This document shows positions 7,199 to 16,123 of a DNA stretch of 64,000 nucleotides, piece after piece (positions within the stretch are counted from its first letter, which is position 1; each line of letters begins with the position of its first letter). Both the position numbers and the translations under genes were made by a program. Source of the DNA: Paenibacillus sp. CAA11 (GTDB lineage: Bacteria; Bacillota; Bacilli; Paenibacillales; Paenibacillaceae); the NCBI RefSeq assembly GCF_003060825.1, contig NZ_CP028922.1, positions 916,501-980,500 on the forward strand. The letters run 5' to 3'. The notes beneath the pieces were generated by a model, which had not been told where the DNA came from, searched no databases, and worked only from the letters and a program-made list of their open reading frames with translations.

Positions 7199-8110
7199 AT
7201 GAAGTTTTTTAGTTTTGGCAGGAAAAAGGAAGAGACTGACGCTAAGATAGACAAGATAGATTTGGATACGGCGGTTCCCGAGGCAATCCTTAGTGTGGGC
7301 GGGCTGTATGATCAGCAGGAGTCGTTTACCGAGGAGGCAAGGAAATGGGCGGGGATGCTGGGGGGAGAGGCGCTTCCGCTGTTTAGAAACTATTTCTTCG
7401 GCAGCACGCTACAGAAGCCGGACAGCCTGGCCGGCAAGTACGAGGGCTTAGGTGATTGGCTGCATATTCAGCAGGATGCGATATTTGAGATCATCTACCA
7501 CTACAAGGAGAAGGCCATTCCTATGCTCTATGATGTTGCCTTTGGCGTATATGATTGGACGCAGTATAAAGCGGTGCGGGTGCTTACCCGGTTAGCTGCT
7601 GAAGGTATCCAAACCGACCGGATTGTGGAGGATATCGTGAGTCATGTCGATGATTTCCGCTACGAGGCACAGATGCCTACATTTTATTATCTTTCCTCCC
7701 TGAAGGGGAACGAGAAGGTAGCCTCCTTACTGGAACGGCACTTTCTGGAGAACCTGGAATACGATCCGATCGATGCTTTTGATCTCTTCGCGAGCTTATA
7801 CCGCTGTTCACCGGATACCGCCCGGAAGCATGAAGATTTTCTTAAGGTGCTTGCTCGTGGTGAAGGGCTTGAAGGCCGTTCTCCACTGCTGGATGGAGCC
7901 ATTGGCACGACAGATGAGCAGGGTCATCAGGAATACCATTGGCCGGATGGTGAGCCTGTTGAGGAACATCACCAGATTCGGGCGGCGTCTTTTTATTATC
8001 AGCTAAACCCCGAGGATGAAGAGATCAACCGGCTGCTGGATCGTTGGGAGAAGCAACATCCTGAAGATCAGGTCCGGGAATATATCAGGGAGCTGAGAGA
8101 GCGGATCTGA
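7199..8110 (+). CDS. Unrecognised helical-repeat protein
   Basis: 303 residues, acidic, no signal peptide, start at ATG behind GGAGAG. The composition and repeated helix-like segments (AIPMLYDVAFGVYDWTQYKA, VASLLERHFLENLEYDP, FDLFASLYRCSPDTA) suggest a HEAT-like alpha-solenoid, a fold used for protein binding. Family not recognised; no catalytic motif seen. It stands between two short intergenic gaps and may belong with the preceding two genes. Confidence 0.6.
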   Translation: MKFFSFGRKKEETDAKIDKIDLDTAVPEAILSVGGLYDQQESFTEEARKWAGMLGGEALPLFRNYFFGSTLQKPDSLAGKYEGLGDWLHIQQDAIFEIIYHYKEKAIPMLYDVAFGVYDWTQYKAVRVLTRLAAEGIQTDRIVEDIVSHVDDFRYEAQMPTFYYLSSLKGNEKVASLLERHFLENLEYDPIDAFDLFASLYRCSPDTARKHEDFLKVLARGEGLEGRSPLLDGAIGTTDEQGHQEYHWPDGEPVEEHHQIRAASFYYQLNPEDEEINRLLDRWEKQHPEDQVREYIRELRERI

Positions 8111-8228
8111 GGAATTGATTGGCAAAGCGAAAGAATGTGTGGAATCTGCTGCTTTTATAGGGGGGGATAGATCGGTGATAGATTATTTTTATCTACAATT
8201 TGCAGGAAAATAATAACACACTCTTGAA

Positions 8229-8262
8229 TACAATACTCCATAAATGTGTACAAATGTACACA
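8229..8262 (+). promoter_or_regulatory. -10-like element and perfect 8-2-8 palindrome (candidate operator)
   Basis: TGTGTACA-AA-TGTACACA at 8245-8262 is a perfect inverted repeat placed just downstream of a TACAAT -10-like hexamer (8229-8234) and 10 bases before the ribosome site of the next gene. No matching -35 is visible. Position and symmetry suit a dimeric repressor, or a hairpin in the 5' leader. Confidence 0.45.
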
Positions 8263-8284
8263 TAAGAACTTTGGAGGTGCAATC

Positions 8285-8683
8285 ATGGATCAGGATTTCC
8301 GGAAGAAGACCTTTCGAGGTGCCAAGATTGAAGACGTTATTCTGGAGCTGGAGAAGTTAAGCGATTTATGTGAGGAGAAGGCCAAGGACAGTGAACAGCT
8401 GGAGCGACAGCGTTTCTATGAAGGGATGGCCATCGCTTATGCGACGATTGGGCTGAAGCTTAAGGGGGAATTTGACTATATTGAGAAGGCTGTCATTGAT
8501 GAAATGTATCATGCCGTTGAGAGAACGTCGAATCCTAACCCTGCAAATCCGGCAGGAAACGCTGACACCTGCTCCTTTTGCGGCAAGAGCAAGGAAGAGG
8601 TCGGCAAGCTGGCCCTAGGGCCAGAAGTGGCCATATGCAGCGGGTGTTTGGAGTTTGGAGCGGAAGTGATTAAGATGCAGTAA
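8285..8683 (+). CDS. Stand-alone ClpX-type C4 zinc-finger protein
   Basis: 132 residues from ATG 8285, chosen because GGAGGTG (8274-8280) precedes it; an ATG at 8246 lies inside the palindrome. Residues 1-90 are a charged helical region (ILELEKLSDLCEEKAKDSEQLERQRF). The C-terminus holds CSFCGKSKEEVGKLALGPEVAICSGCLEF, the zf-C4_ClpX pattern CxxC...CxxC normally found at the start of the ClpX unfoldase. No AAA+ domain follows, so it may be an adaptor or decoy for ClpX-like partners; that is inference. Confidence 0.7.
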   Translation: MDQDFRKKTFRGAKIEDVILELEKLSDLCEEKAKDSEQLERQRFYEGMAIAYATIGLKLKGEFDYIEKAVIDEMYHAVERTSNPNPANPAGNADTCSFCGKSKEEVGKLALGPEVAICSGCLEFGAEVIKMQ

Positions 8684-8725
8684 GCCCGCCTAATGATATC
8701 GAAATATAGAAGATCAAAAATGACT

Positions 8726-8760
8726 AAAAGAGGAGGGGCCTTTGAGCTCCTCCTCTTTTG
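8726..8760. terminator. Bidirectional terminator between convergent genes
   Basis: AAAAGAGGAGG pairs with CTCCTCCTCTTTT around a short loop, with A and T flanks usable in both directions. It separates the zinc-finger gene from the minus-strand kinase. Confidence 0.7.
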
Positions 8761-8787
8761 TCTATCCAAGCTTTAGCCGCAACGCGG

Positions 8788-10176
8788 TTATAATTTCAGC
8801 GGGACTTCAATGCTAACCTGTCCGCCGCCTGTCTTGTCCGAGTTGGCGATGAGCAGTTTCCCGCCATGCAGATGGGCAATGAATTTTGTAATATATAATC
8901 CCATCCCGTAATGACCGCTTGATCTTCGGGAGGAATCGCCCATGTAAAACTGCTCGGTCGCCTGCTTGAGAGCCTCGGGCGAGAAGCCAGGCCCTTCATC
9001 CAGCACGCTGAAGCGAATACGGTCACTGACCGCTTCGACAATTAGGGTAAGCCCGCTCCCCTCCGGGGCTTGATCCACGGCGTTAGAGATAATGTTCATC
9101 AAGGCCCTCTCCAGCAGTACAGGATCTGCGTATAAAGTATCCGGGAGACTGCGGGTCGTGACCGTTGAGGAGAGCTGCTTGACAACAGACAGAGCCTGCA
9201 TCTGTCCTTCCATTCTGTCTATAAAGTCCTGTAAATTTAGGGTTACAGGCTGAAGGGAGGTGGAGCTTTCCGTCTTTGTAATTTCGATCAATGTCTTAAT
9301 ATAGGACTCCATCTGCCGAGCGCTCTCCGCGATATAGTCGGTGTAACCCTGTTGCTCCTCGGTTTGATCCGTCTCTGCCAGCAGCTCAACATTGCCCCGG
9401 ACAATGGTGAGTGGTGTCTTGACATCATGGGCCAGAGCCGAGATCTGCTCCCGACGGCTTCGTTCCAGGTTCCACTGCCGCTGAAGGGAGTTCTTCAAGG
9501 CCTCCTTCATCTGATCCACAGATTGCAGCACATGATCAATTTCCGCGATTCCGCTGTATTGAATCGAGAAATCAAGATCCTGTTGTTGGATCTTCTGAGT
9601 GGCCTCCTGCAGCCCGTTCATTTTGCGGGCCAGCTTCCGTCCGAAGGAGGAGGCCAGCAGAGCGGCCCCGATGAGGAAAGCGATGCAGAAGATTACGAAG
9701 AAGGTGAGCTCCGCACTGGGCAGGAATCTGCGCAGCAGCTCGCTGTTGAACTGTGCTGTTATGGAGAACAGAAAGATGTAGACCTCTTGGCCGTGTGTGA
9801 CTTTCATATAGTTATAGGGAAAACTGTAGGAGGAGTCGCTATTTTGCAGGGTCCGCCATGCCGCCGCACCTTTCTTGGCAGACATTGTCCCCTCCAGGAG
9901 CTTTCCATCCAGATTGTACTTTGCATATTTGTACGAAACATAGGAAGAATCTTTCGGCAGCTCTTGGCCTGCCAAGATCGCGGACTTCGCCTCGGCTACC
10001 TGCTTCTCTGTAAAATTAGCCGGAAAAATCGCGCCGGTCACCATGAATATGTAGAGAATTAAGGCTAGCAGCAGGGCGAGGCCAATGGTCCCCATGCAGA
10101 ATACGGTCAAATATCTCAGGAACAGTGTTCGGAGTTTTGTTGGCTTGCGTCCGGGCTTCTGCTGTGTTATTTCCAT
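8788..10176 (-). CDS. Sensor histidine kinase of a lantibiotic-immunity type module
   Basis: About 462 residues from ATG 10176, preceded by a GGGGGAT site; an in-frame ATG at 10194 is the alternative. Two membrane segments (about 20-45 and 155-180) flank a ~110-residue extracytoplasmic domain, then HAMP, HisKA with ISALAHDVKTPLTIVRGN (phospho-His), and HATPase with N box NIISNAVDQAP, DEGPGF and GHYGMGLYITK. It overlaps the regulator gene by ten bases. The order ABC ATPase, two permeases, regulator, kinase resembles lantibiotic sensing and protection loci. Confidence 0.88.
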   Translation of the reverse strand: MEITQQKPGRKPTKLRTLFLRYLTVFCMGTIGLALLLALILYIFMVTGAIFPANFTEKQVAEAKSAILAGQELPKDSSYVSYKYAKYNLDGKLLEGTMSAKKGAAAWRTLQNSDSSYSFPYNYMKVTHGQEVYIFLFSITAQFNSELLRRFLPSAELTFFVIFCIAFLIGAALLASSFGRKLARKMNGLQEATQKIQQQDLDFSIQYSGIAEIDHVLQSVDQMKEALKNSLQRQWNLERSRREQISALAHDVKTPLTIVRGNVELLAETDQTEEQQGYTDYIAESARQMESYIKTLIEITKTESSTSLQPVTLNLQDFIDRMEGQMQALSVVKQLSSTVTTRSLPDTLYADPVLLERALMNIISNAVDQAPEGSGLTLIVEAVSDRIRFSVLDEGPGFSPEALKQATEQFYMGDSSRRSSGHYGMGLYITKFIAHLHGGKLLIANSDKTGGGQVSIEVPLKL

Positions 10177-10826
10177 CGGTATCCGATCCCCCATACCGTC
10201 TCTACCGGAGTGGCATCCATTCTGCTCAGTTTGGCCCGGATGTTCTTGATATGCTCCACAATGGTTGAGGAATCACTTTCCCCATCGAAGCCGAAGACCG
10301 ATTCGTAGATTTGATCCTTGGAGAACACCTGTCCCCGGTTCAAAGCAAGGAACTCACAGATGGCATACTCACTCTTGGTGAGCGGAATAGCCGAATCCCG
10401 CACGGTGATTTCCTTCCCGGACAGATTGAAGTGGACCTCCCCAATACAGAGTACATTGCGCTTCTCCCGGTTCTCCCTGCGGAGATGGGCATGAACTCTG
10501 GCGCGCAGCTCCCCGGCTCCGAAAGGCTTGATAATATAGTCATCCGCACCTTCTCCGAGCCCTGCCATCACGTCGTTCTCCATAGACTTCGCAGTAAGGA
10601 ATAGAATCGGACAGTCTACTCTGCCGCGGATATTCCGGCAGAGGGTGAACCCATCCATCTCCGGCATCATGACGTCCAGCAGGATCAGGTCGAACGCACC
10701 AAGCTGGAGTTCAAGCACCTCTGACGGGGCAGAGATCGCTGTGACGACATGGCCATCTTTTTGTAAAACATTTCGGAGCAATGCCAGAACGGCAGGCTCA
10801 TCATCCACAGCGAGTATATTCGCCAT
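10167..10826 (-). CDS. OmpR-family response regulator
   Basis: 219 residues: receiver domain with acidic pair DDE at 7-9 and phospho-acceptor Asp in LILLDVMMPEMDG, conserved Thr and Lys (LFLTAK, YIIKPFGAGEL), then a C-terminal winged helix ending GIGYRWK. Paired with the overlapping kinase gene. It probably controls the adjacent transporter, as in SpaRK- or NisRK-like systems. Confidence 0.9.
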   Translation of the reverse strand: MANILAVDDEPAVLALLRNVLQKDGHVVTAISAPSEVLELQLGAFDLILLDVMMPEMDGFTLCRNIRGRVDCPILFLTAKSMENDVMAGLGEGADDYIIKPFGAGELRARVHAHLRRENREKRNVLCIGEVHFNLSGKEITVRDSAIPLTKSEYAICEFLALNRGQVFSKDQIYESVFGFDGESDSSTIVEHIKNIRAKLSRMDATPVETVWGIGYRWK

Positions 10827-10852
10827 GATCCATCACTTCCTTTGTATACCTA

Positions 10853-11611
10853 CTATTCCAGCGACTTTCTTCCTTCCCACCGCCGGAACCATAACCCTAA
10901 TAATACCATGAATGCGGCGGTTCCAACCCCGCAGAGGAGGATTCCCTGTTGAAGCAGAAGGGCTGCAGGTGCTGATCCAGCCCCGCTTGGCCCGTATTGT
11001 GCCCAGATCGTAACAAGCCGAGCGGCCCAGGCACAGGGGATGTAAATCCAGTTCTGATCGCCGAGACCAGTAAGCAGCAGGGCAGCCGTCAGGCTCCCCA
11101 CAATACCGAGGCCAATCGAAGCACCTTTGCCGAAACGCAGGCTGACGAAGAAATGCAGCGCATATAGAAGAATACTGCTTCCGAACAAGATGAGGGCGGC
11201 AATAACATAGAATCCAAGGCCATAAGGCGATTGGTTCAGTATATATATAAATCCTGCGCCAAAGCCGGCAGAGGCCAGCAGCACGCTGCCCAGGCCCAGC
11301 AGCAGGAGTAGGCTCAGCTTGCTGGCCAAGGGGACAAGCCGGCTCGGCAGGGTTAAGAACTGCTGATACTGGCCAGCGGCTGACTCCTGGTCGGCGGCGA
11401 TGGCGCAGACAATGCCAATCATGGTGGGAAAGGCAGCCGCCAATGCCTGCATGTACCCCTCGACTTTGGAGGCTTGTGAGTAAGGTGTATAAGCAAAATA
11501 GGCAAGGAAAATGCCGATCCCCACGAGGGGGATGAGCAAATGAACGAGCAGCATCGGCTGTCTTCTAAGCTTGATGAAATCCGACTTGAGACTGCGATAA
11601 TAATTGATCAT
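10853..11611 (-). CDS. Lantibiotic-protection ABC transporter permease (MutG/EpiG-like)
   Basis: 252 residues with about six membrane segments (LLVHLLIPLVGIGIFLAYF near the start, GILLCGVGTAAFMVLLGLWF at the end). The short N-terminus (YYRSLKSDFIKLRRQ) entering the first helix is typical of the EpiE/EpiG permease family. GGGAGG precedes the ATG and lies at the stop of the previous gene, so the two permeases are coupled. Together with the other permease and the ATPase it should expel a membrane-acting peptide. Confidence 0.8.
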   Translation of the reverse strand: MINYYRSLKSDFIKLRRQPMLLVHLLIPLVGIGIFLAYFAYTPYSQASKVEGYMQALAAAFPTMIGIVCAIAADQESAAGQYQQFLTLPSRLVPLASKLSLLLLLGLGSVLLASAGFGAGFIYILNQSPYGLGFYVIAALILFGSSILLYALHFFVSLRFGKGASIGLGIVGSLTAALLLTGLGDQNWIYIPCAWAARLVTIWAQYGPSGAGSAPAALLLQQGILLCGVGTAAFMVLLGLWFRRWEGRKSLE

Positions 11612-11612
11612 C

Positions 11613-12344
11613 TTATCTAGCCTCCCGATTGCGGAAAGGAAGCATGCTCAGCAGGGACAGCACGAAGAATAGTCCCAGGGTGATCAATAGACCCGGCAGA
11701 ATCACACCCTTGTCCAGCAGTGCATCTCCGCTTGGAACAGGCAGCCCATTCGGCAACACGCCGATCGCGGCGCACATCAGCCGGGCAGGGATGGCATAGG
11801 GAACAGCCCACCAGATGGCCTTGGTGGCGAATAAGATCATGCAGGCTACATTTCCGAGCAGGCTGATGATAAGCGTCATGAACATCCCAATCCGGTCCGT
11901 TAGGAACAAATTGAGCGGAATCTGCCACATAAAGGTAAGGAAGAGCAGAAGACAGGCTGCGACGCTTTCTCCTAAAGTAAGGCTGGCAGGAAACACAAAG
12001 CCCAGAAGAGTAACGCCGATAAACAGGGTGATGGAGGCAGCAAGCAGCAGCATGACGGTTGCTCCGACTTTGCCAAGCCAGACCCGGGCTGGATTGACAG
12101 GCAATCCAAGGATGGCGCGATACTTCATTTTTTTACCATCCGGCAGAATCACGCCTGCGCACATTAGAGTCAAGGCGCCGGGCAGCAGGAGGGCATACCA
12201 CCAGTTGTAGCTGGCGCTTTGGATCTGTCTGCCTCCCATCAGGAAAGTGCATAACAGCAAGGTGAGGAGGGGAGCCAGCCAGATTAACTTTTTGGTAAAA
12301 GTACGTTTGATTTTTAAATATTCCGCACGAATGTAAGTCTGCAT
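11613..12344 (-). CDS. Lantibiotic-protection ABC transporter permease (MutE/EpiE-like)
   Basis: 243 residues from ATG 12344, chosen because GGAGGGG lies just upstream; longer in-frame starts would run into the ATPase gene. MQTYIRAEYLKIKRTFTKKLIWLAPLLTLLL is the characteristic start of this permease family, followed by about six membrane segments. It starts one base after the ATPase stop, a tight operon. Confidence 0.82.
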   Translation of the reverse strand: MQTYIRAEYLKIKRTFTKKLIWLAPLLTLLLCTFLMGGRQIQSASYNWWYALLLPGALTLMCAGVILPDGKKMKYRAILGLPVNPARVWLGKVGATVMLLLAASITLFIGVTLLGFVFPASLTLGESVAACLLLFLTFMWQIPLNLFLTDRIGMFMTLIISLLGNVACMILFATKAIWWAVPYAIPARLMCAAIGVLPNGLPVPSGDALLDKGVILPGLLITLGLFFVLSLLSMLPFRNREAR

Positions 12345-12345
12345 C

Positions 12346-13053
12346 TTATTCCCCTCCCTTCCGGTACTCGCGGGCGATTTGCATAAATAAGGACTCCAGG
12401 TTTTGTCCAGGTGTAACCGCATCTTGATAGGCAAGAACGCCGCCAGCGATGATGCCGATATGGTCGACAATCTGCTCTACTTCGGACAGAATGTGGCTGG
12501 ACAGAATGACCGTGATCCCTTGCTGCGGGAAGGAACGAATCAGCTCACGCTGCTCCTGAATACCGATCGGGTCAAGCCCGTTAGTCGGCTCGTCAAGGAT
12601 CAGCAGCTTGGGATTATGGAGCAGAGCAATTGCGATGCCAAGCCGCTGCTTCATTCCCATGGAGAACTGTCCGGACCGTTTTTTTCCTGTATTCGTTAAG
12701 TCCACAATTTGCAGGACCTCGTCAATGCGCGAATCCGGCAATCCAAGCAGTGTTGTGCGCACCTTAAGATTCTCTCTGGCCGTTAAATTCTCATAGAGCG
12801 GCGGCGATTCGATCAGGGCTCCGATCTGGGACAGGGCGCTGCGAGTCCATGGTTTGCCTTGGAATAAAATCTCGCCAGAAGTCGGGCGCAGCATGCCGGT
12901 TAACATCTTAAGCGTTGTCGATTTCCCGGCGCCGTTCGGACCGAGCAGTCCATAGACGGAATTCTCTTGAATGGACAGGGAGACGTTATTCACGGCCTTC
13001 TGGCCCTTAAAGGTTTTACATAAATTATTCGTCTGTAAAATAATGTTGTTCAT
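12346..13053 (-). CDS. Lantibiotic-protection ABC transporter ATPase (MutF/BcrA-like)
   Basis: 235 residues from ATG 13053; the region further upstream has no ribosome site and is unlike the family. Walker A GPNGAGKST, signature FSMGMKQRLG, Walker B LLILDEPTNGLDP and H-loop SSHILSEVE are intact. Family members (NisF, SpaF, EpiF, BcrA) power peptide export from the membrane. It is the first gene of the five-gene minus-strand operon. No lanA, lanBC or lanM gene is present nearby, so this is protection without production. Confidence 0.88.
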   Translation of the reverse strand: MNNIILQTNNLCKTFKGQKAVNNVSLSIQENSVYGLLGPNGAGKSTTLKMLTGMLRPTSGEILFQGKPWTRSALSQIGALIESPPLYENLTARENLKVRTTLLGLPDSRIDEVLQIVDLTNTGKKRSGQFSMGMKQRLGIAIALLHNPKLLILDEPTNGLDPIGIQEQRELIRSFPQQGITVILSSHILSEVEQIVDHIGIIAGGVLAYQDAVTPGQNLESLFMQIAREYRKGGE

Positions 13054-13206
13054 CGCTTCTTCATCCTTTTCTTTCGTTCTGGAACCTACTTTACAAGGCA
13101 ATTCTAAGAATTTTATAAGGATTCCTGATATTTGGATGAATGCCGCACTTTTTGTCCTAAAGTCATCCTCAGCCGCATACATATGCTGTATGAGGAGCGT
13201 GAAGGA

Positions 13207-13554
13207 ATGAAGGAGAAGCTCAAGAGATATGAGGCGCTGAAGCAGCAGCAGAAGGAACTGGAGCAGGAGCTAAGCGAGCTGCGCCAGCAGATTCTGGATT
13301 ATGCAGAGAGCCAAGGCAGTGCAGCGTTTGAGATTGAAGGATACAAGGTTCAGGTGGTCCTTCAAGAGCGCAAGGAATATGACGAGCAGAAGCTTTACGA
13401 GGCGCTGCCCGATCCGGAGCTGTGGCGGATGCTGGCAAAGCCCGATTCCTCGAAGATTGCAAGCTTGATCAAGCTGAAGGTGATCCCGGAGGAGCGGCTT
13501 GCCGGCACCTATGCTGTGAAGAGGATATCGCTGCTGAAGGTGGAGAAGAAGTAA
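13207..13554 (+). CDS. Small coiled-coil protein of unknown function
   Basis: 115 residues from ATG 13207 (GAGGAG at 13192). Residues 1-40 form a coiled coil (KLKRYEALKQQQKELEQELSELRQQ), followed by a compact basic domain (VQVVLQERKEYDEQKLYEALPDPELW). Family not recognised, though the second part resembles small phage-type siphovirus Gp157-like helical proteins only loosely. Divergent from the transporter operon, with its own terminator downstream. Confidence 0.6.
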   Translation: MKEKLKRYEALKQQQKELEQELSELRQQILDYAESQGSAAFEIEGYKVQVVLQERKEYDEQKLYEALPDPELWRMLAKPDSSKIASLIKLKVIPEERLAGTYAVKRISLLKVEKK

Positions 13555-13581
13555 TTTGAAGCAAATTTGAATTTGCCATAA

Positions 13582-13626
13582 GGCTGCCCGAAAGTCATGA
13601 AATGATGACTCTCTGGGCAGCTTTTT
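13582..13626 (+). terminator. Terminator
   Basis: GGCTGCCC (13582-13589) pairs with GGGCAGC (13615-13621) with an inner AGTCAT/ATGACT pair, then TTTTT. Confidence 0.75.
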
Positions 13627-13647
13627 ATGTTGGGAAGATACTAAGAA

Positions 13648-13676
13648 TTGACAGCCAAGATAGGCGTATGTTATAT
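13648..13676 (+). promoter_or_regulatory. Sigma-A promoter of htpG
   Basis: TTGACA (13648-13653), 17-bp spacer, TTATAT (13671-13676). The start point would fall just upstream of or inside the CIRCE element. Confidence 0.75.
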
Positions 13677-13687
13677 AAAGAGAAGGA

Positions 13688-13714
13688 TTAGCACTCATAT
13701 GGATAGAGTGCTAA
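13688..13714 (+). promoter_or_regulatory. CIRCE operator (HrcA-binding)
   Basis: TTAGCACTC-N9-GAGTGCTAA, a perfect 9-9-9 inverted repeat matching the CIRCE consensus. It lies directly after the -10 element and ~36 bases before the htpG start, so HrcA repression of htpG is expected. In Bacillus subtilis htpG is not HrcA-controlled, which makes this arrangement notable. Confidence 0.92.
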
Positions 13715-13750
13715 CATAGGAGACGCGTAATTTTGAAAGGAGAACCAATC

Positions 13751-15628
13751 ATGGCCAAAAAACAGTTCCAAGCCGAATCCAAAAGATTGCTCGACATGAT
13801 GATTCACTCGATTTATACGCAGAAGGAAATTTTTCTAAGAGAGCTTATTTCCAACGCAAGTGACGCGATTGACAAGATGTATTACCGGGCTTTGGTCGAT
13901 GACCAGCTGGTATTTAATAAGGAAGACTACTATATCAAGGTTACGGCAGACAAGGCTAATCGTACGCTGACGATCACGGATACCGGGATCGGGATGACTC
14001 CGGAGGAGCTGGAGAACAACCTGGGCGTGATTGCGAAGAGCGGATCACTCGCTTTCAAGAATGAGAACGAGCTGCAGGATGATCATAACATTATCGGCCA
14101 GTTCGGCGTAGGCTTCTACTCTGCATTCATGGTTGCGGATGTAGTGACGGTAACGAGCCGCGCTTCTTGCAGCGACCATGCCTATAAGTGGGAGTCCGAA
14201 GGCGCTGACGGCTATACAATTGAGCCGGCAAGCAAGGATGAGGTCGGCACGGAGATCGTGCTTAAGATCAAAGAAAATACGGAAGACGAGCAGTATGATG
14301 AGTTCCTGGAAGAATATCGCTTGAAGGCTATCATTAAGAAGTATTCCGATTTTATCCGCTATCCAATCAAGATGGATGTGAAGACCCAGCGGCCTAAGGA
14401 AGGCAGCGACAACGAGTTCGAAGAGGTTCAGGAAGAGCAGACCATCAACAGCATGGTGCCAATCTGGCGCAAGAACAAGAGTGAGCTGACCGATGAAGAT
14501 TATGAGAACTTCTATAACGAGAAGCGGTACGGCTTCGATAAGCCGCTGTCTCATATTCATGTCAAAGCAGATGGGGCCGTCGTTTATAATGCTATTTTGT
14601 TTATTCCTGAGAATACGCCTTTTGACTATTATACGAAGGAATATGAGAAGGGCCTTGAGCTCTATTCCAACGGCGTGCTGATCATGAACAAATGCGCCGA
14701 CCTGCTGCCCGACTATTTCAGCTTTGTCAAAGGGATGGTGGATTCCGAGGACCTGTCGCTTAACATCTCCCGGGAAATGCTGCAGCATGACCGTCAGCTG
14801 AAGCTGATTGCGAAGAACATTCAGAGCAAGATCAAGGGCCAGCTGCAGAGCCTGCTGAAGGATGAGCGCGAGAAATATGAGCGGTTCTATAACTCCTTCG
14901 GACGCCAGCTGAAATTCGGGGTCTACAATGACTTTGGCATGAACAAGGACGTTCTGCAGGACCTGTTGATGTTCTACTCCTCGAAGGAAGAGAAGCTGGT
15001 AACCCTGGATGAGTACGTCGCAAGAATGCCTGAGGACCAGAAGTATATCTACTATGCAGCCGGCGAATCGATTGAACGGATTAAGAAGCTGCCGCAGATC
15101 GAACTGGTATCCGATAAAGGCTATGAAATCCTGTACTTCACGGATGATATTGATGAGTTCGCAATCAAGACGATCATGTCTTATAAGGATAAGGAGTTCA
15201 AATCCGTATCCAGCGGAGACCTGGGCATTGAGCCGGATGCGGATGAGAAATCGTCCGAGGAAGCGGATGCTAACAAGGAGCTCTTCGAGACCATGCAGAA
15301 CCTGCTGACAGGCAAGGTCAGCAAGGTGAAGGCTTCGAAGCGACTGAAGAGTCATCCGGTCTGCCTGTCGTCGGAAGGCGAACTGACGATTGAGATGGAG
15401 AAGATCCTGAAGGCCATGCCGAACGGACAGGACGTTAAGGCAGAGAAGGTGCTGGAGATCAACGTGAACCATGATGTATTCCAGTCCCTGAAGTCTGCTC
15501 ATGAGACGGACAAGGAGAAGCTTGCGCTGTATACGAACCTTCTCTATAATCAGGCTCTGCTGATTGAAGGCTTGCAGGTAAGCGATCCTGTAGAATTCAC
15601 GAACGATATTTGCAAAATTATGGTGTAA
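13751..15628 (+). CDS. htpG: Molecular chaperone HtpG (bacterial Hsp90)
   Basis: 625 residues from ATG 13751 with AAAGGAG at 13736. The N-terminal ATPase domain shows [16 protein letters not shown], the DTGIGM motif and [15 protein letters not shown]; the middle domain has NISREMLQ; the C-terminal dimerisation domain is complete. Length matches the family. HtpG is an ATP-driven homodimeric folding clamp in the cytoplasm. Single-gene unit with its own promoter, CIRCE and terminator. Confidence 0.97.
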   Translation: MAKKQFQAESKRLLDMMIHSIYTQKEIFLRELISNASDAIDKMYYRALVDDQLVFNKEDYYIKVTADKANRTLTITDTGIGMTPEELENNLGVIAKSGSLAFKNENELQDDHNIIGQFGVGFYSAFMVADVVTVTSRASCSDHAYKWESEGADGYTIEPASKDEVGTEIVLKIKENTEDEQYDEFLEEYRLKAIIKKYSDFIRYPIKMDVKTQRPKEGSDNEFEEVQEEQTINSMVPIWRKNKSELTDEDYENFYNEKRYGFDKPLSHIHVKADGAVVYNAILFIPENTPFDYYTKEYEKGLELYSNGVLIMNKCADLLPDYFSFVKGMVDSEDLSLNISREMLQHDRQLKLIAKNIQSKIKGQLQSLLKDEREKYERFYNSFGRQLKFGVYNDFGMNKDVLQDLLMFYSSKEEKLVTLDEYVARMPEDQKYIYYAAGESIERIKKLPQIELVSDKGYEILYFTDDIDEFAIKTIMSYKDKEFKSVSSGDLGIEPDADEKSSEEADANKELFETMQNLLTGKVSKVKASKRLKSHPVCLSSEGELTIEMEKILKAMPNGQDVKAEKVLEINVNHDVFQSLKSAHETDKEKLALYTNLLYNQALLIEGLQVSDPVEFTNDICKIMV

Positions 15629-15651
15629 GCTTAAGAAGTTTCGCTATATAC

Positions 15652-15694
15652 GGGTCCCCGCCAGAGAAATTTGCTATGGTGGGGACCCTTTTTT
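15652..15694 (+). terminator. htpG terminator
   Basis: GGGTCCCC (15652-15659) pairs with GGGGACCC (15681-15688), followed by a run of T. Confidence 0.85.
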
Positions 15695-15798
15695 GTAGCT
15701 CAAGTGAGGCTAGGCAGTTTGACATTAGGGAAGGGTTCGGGAAGAATAGAGAGGATGATCTAGACGGATCATATTATCTTAAGCAGCGGAGTGAGATC

Positions 15799-15978
15799 AT
15801 GGCCAAAGGCAAAGGCGGGACAGGAAGAGGCACCGGGAAGAAAGGCTGGAACCGGTGGCAGGCCGGGGAGCGGAGAGCCAAGAGTGCCCCGAAGCCTTAT
15901 ACGAGTAAAGGGGTTAAGCGGGCTAAGGAAGAAGCGAAGGAAGAGGCAAAGACTCTTCGTAAGGAGGAGCAGTCTTAG
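15799..15978 (+). CDS. Small basic DUF3934-like protein
   Basis: 59 residues, very rich in Lys, Gly and Arg: MAKGKGGTGRGTGKKGWNRWQ is the recognisable DUF3934 start, followed by SAPKPYTSKGVK. Function unknown. GGAG at 15789 gives a ribosome site. The rest of the upstream frame (from 15610) runs through the htpG terminator and is unlikely to be coding. Confidence 0.72.
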   Translation: MAKGKGGTGRGTGKKGWNRWQAGERRAKSAPKPYTSKGVKRAKEEAKEEAKTLRKEEQS

Positions 15979-16063
15979 ATTGGGCAAGACCGATCCTGAC
16001 TGCTCGCCCGCTATCCGGTAATGGAACAATCCTAAGAGAGAGACATTCATAAGCGTAAACAGG

Positions 16064-16110
16064 AAGGGCTGCATTCAAGGTCATGGATCCATGACTTTGA
16101 AGCAGCCCTT
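16064..16110. terminator. Bidirectional terminator
   Basis: AAGGGCTGC and GCAGCCCTT at the base, with inner AAGGTCATGGATCCATGACTT palindrome, between convergent genes. Confidence 0.7.
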
Positions 16111-16123
16111 CTTCGGGTCTAGC

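Noticed and set aside
13132..13206. Longer start for the coiled-coil gene at 13132 or 13183
   Set aside because: Neither has a ribosome site, while ATG 13207 has GAGGAG at proper distance.
14045..15502. 485-codon open frame antisense to htpG
   Set aside because: It lies wholly opposite a certain gene, its protein shows no family pattern, and it has the composition expected of a shadow frame.
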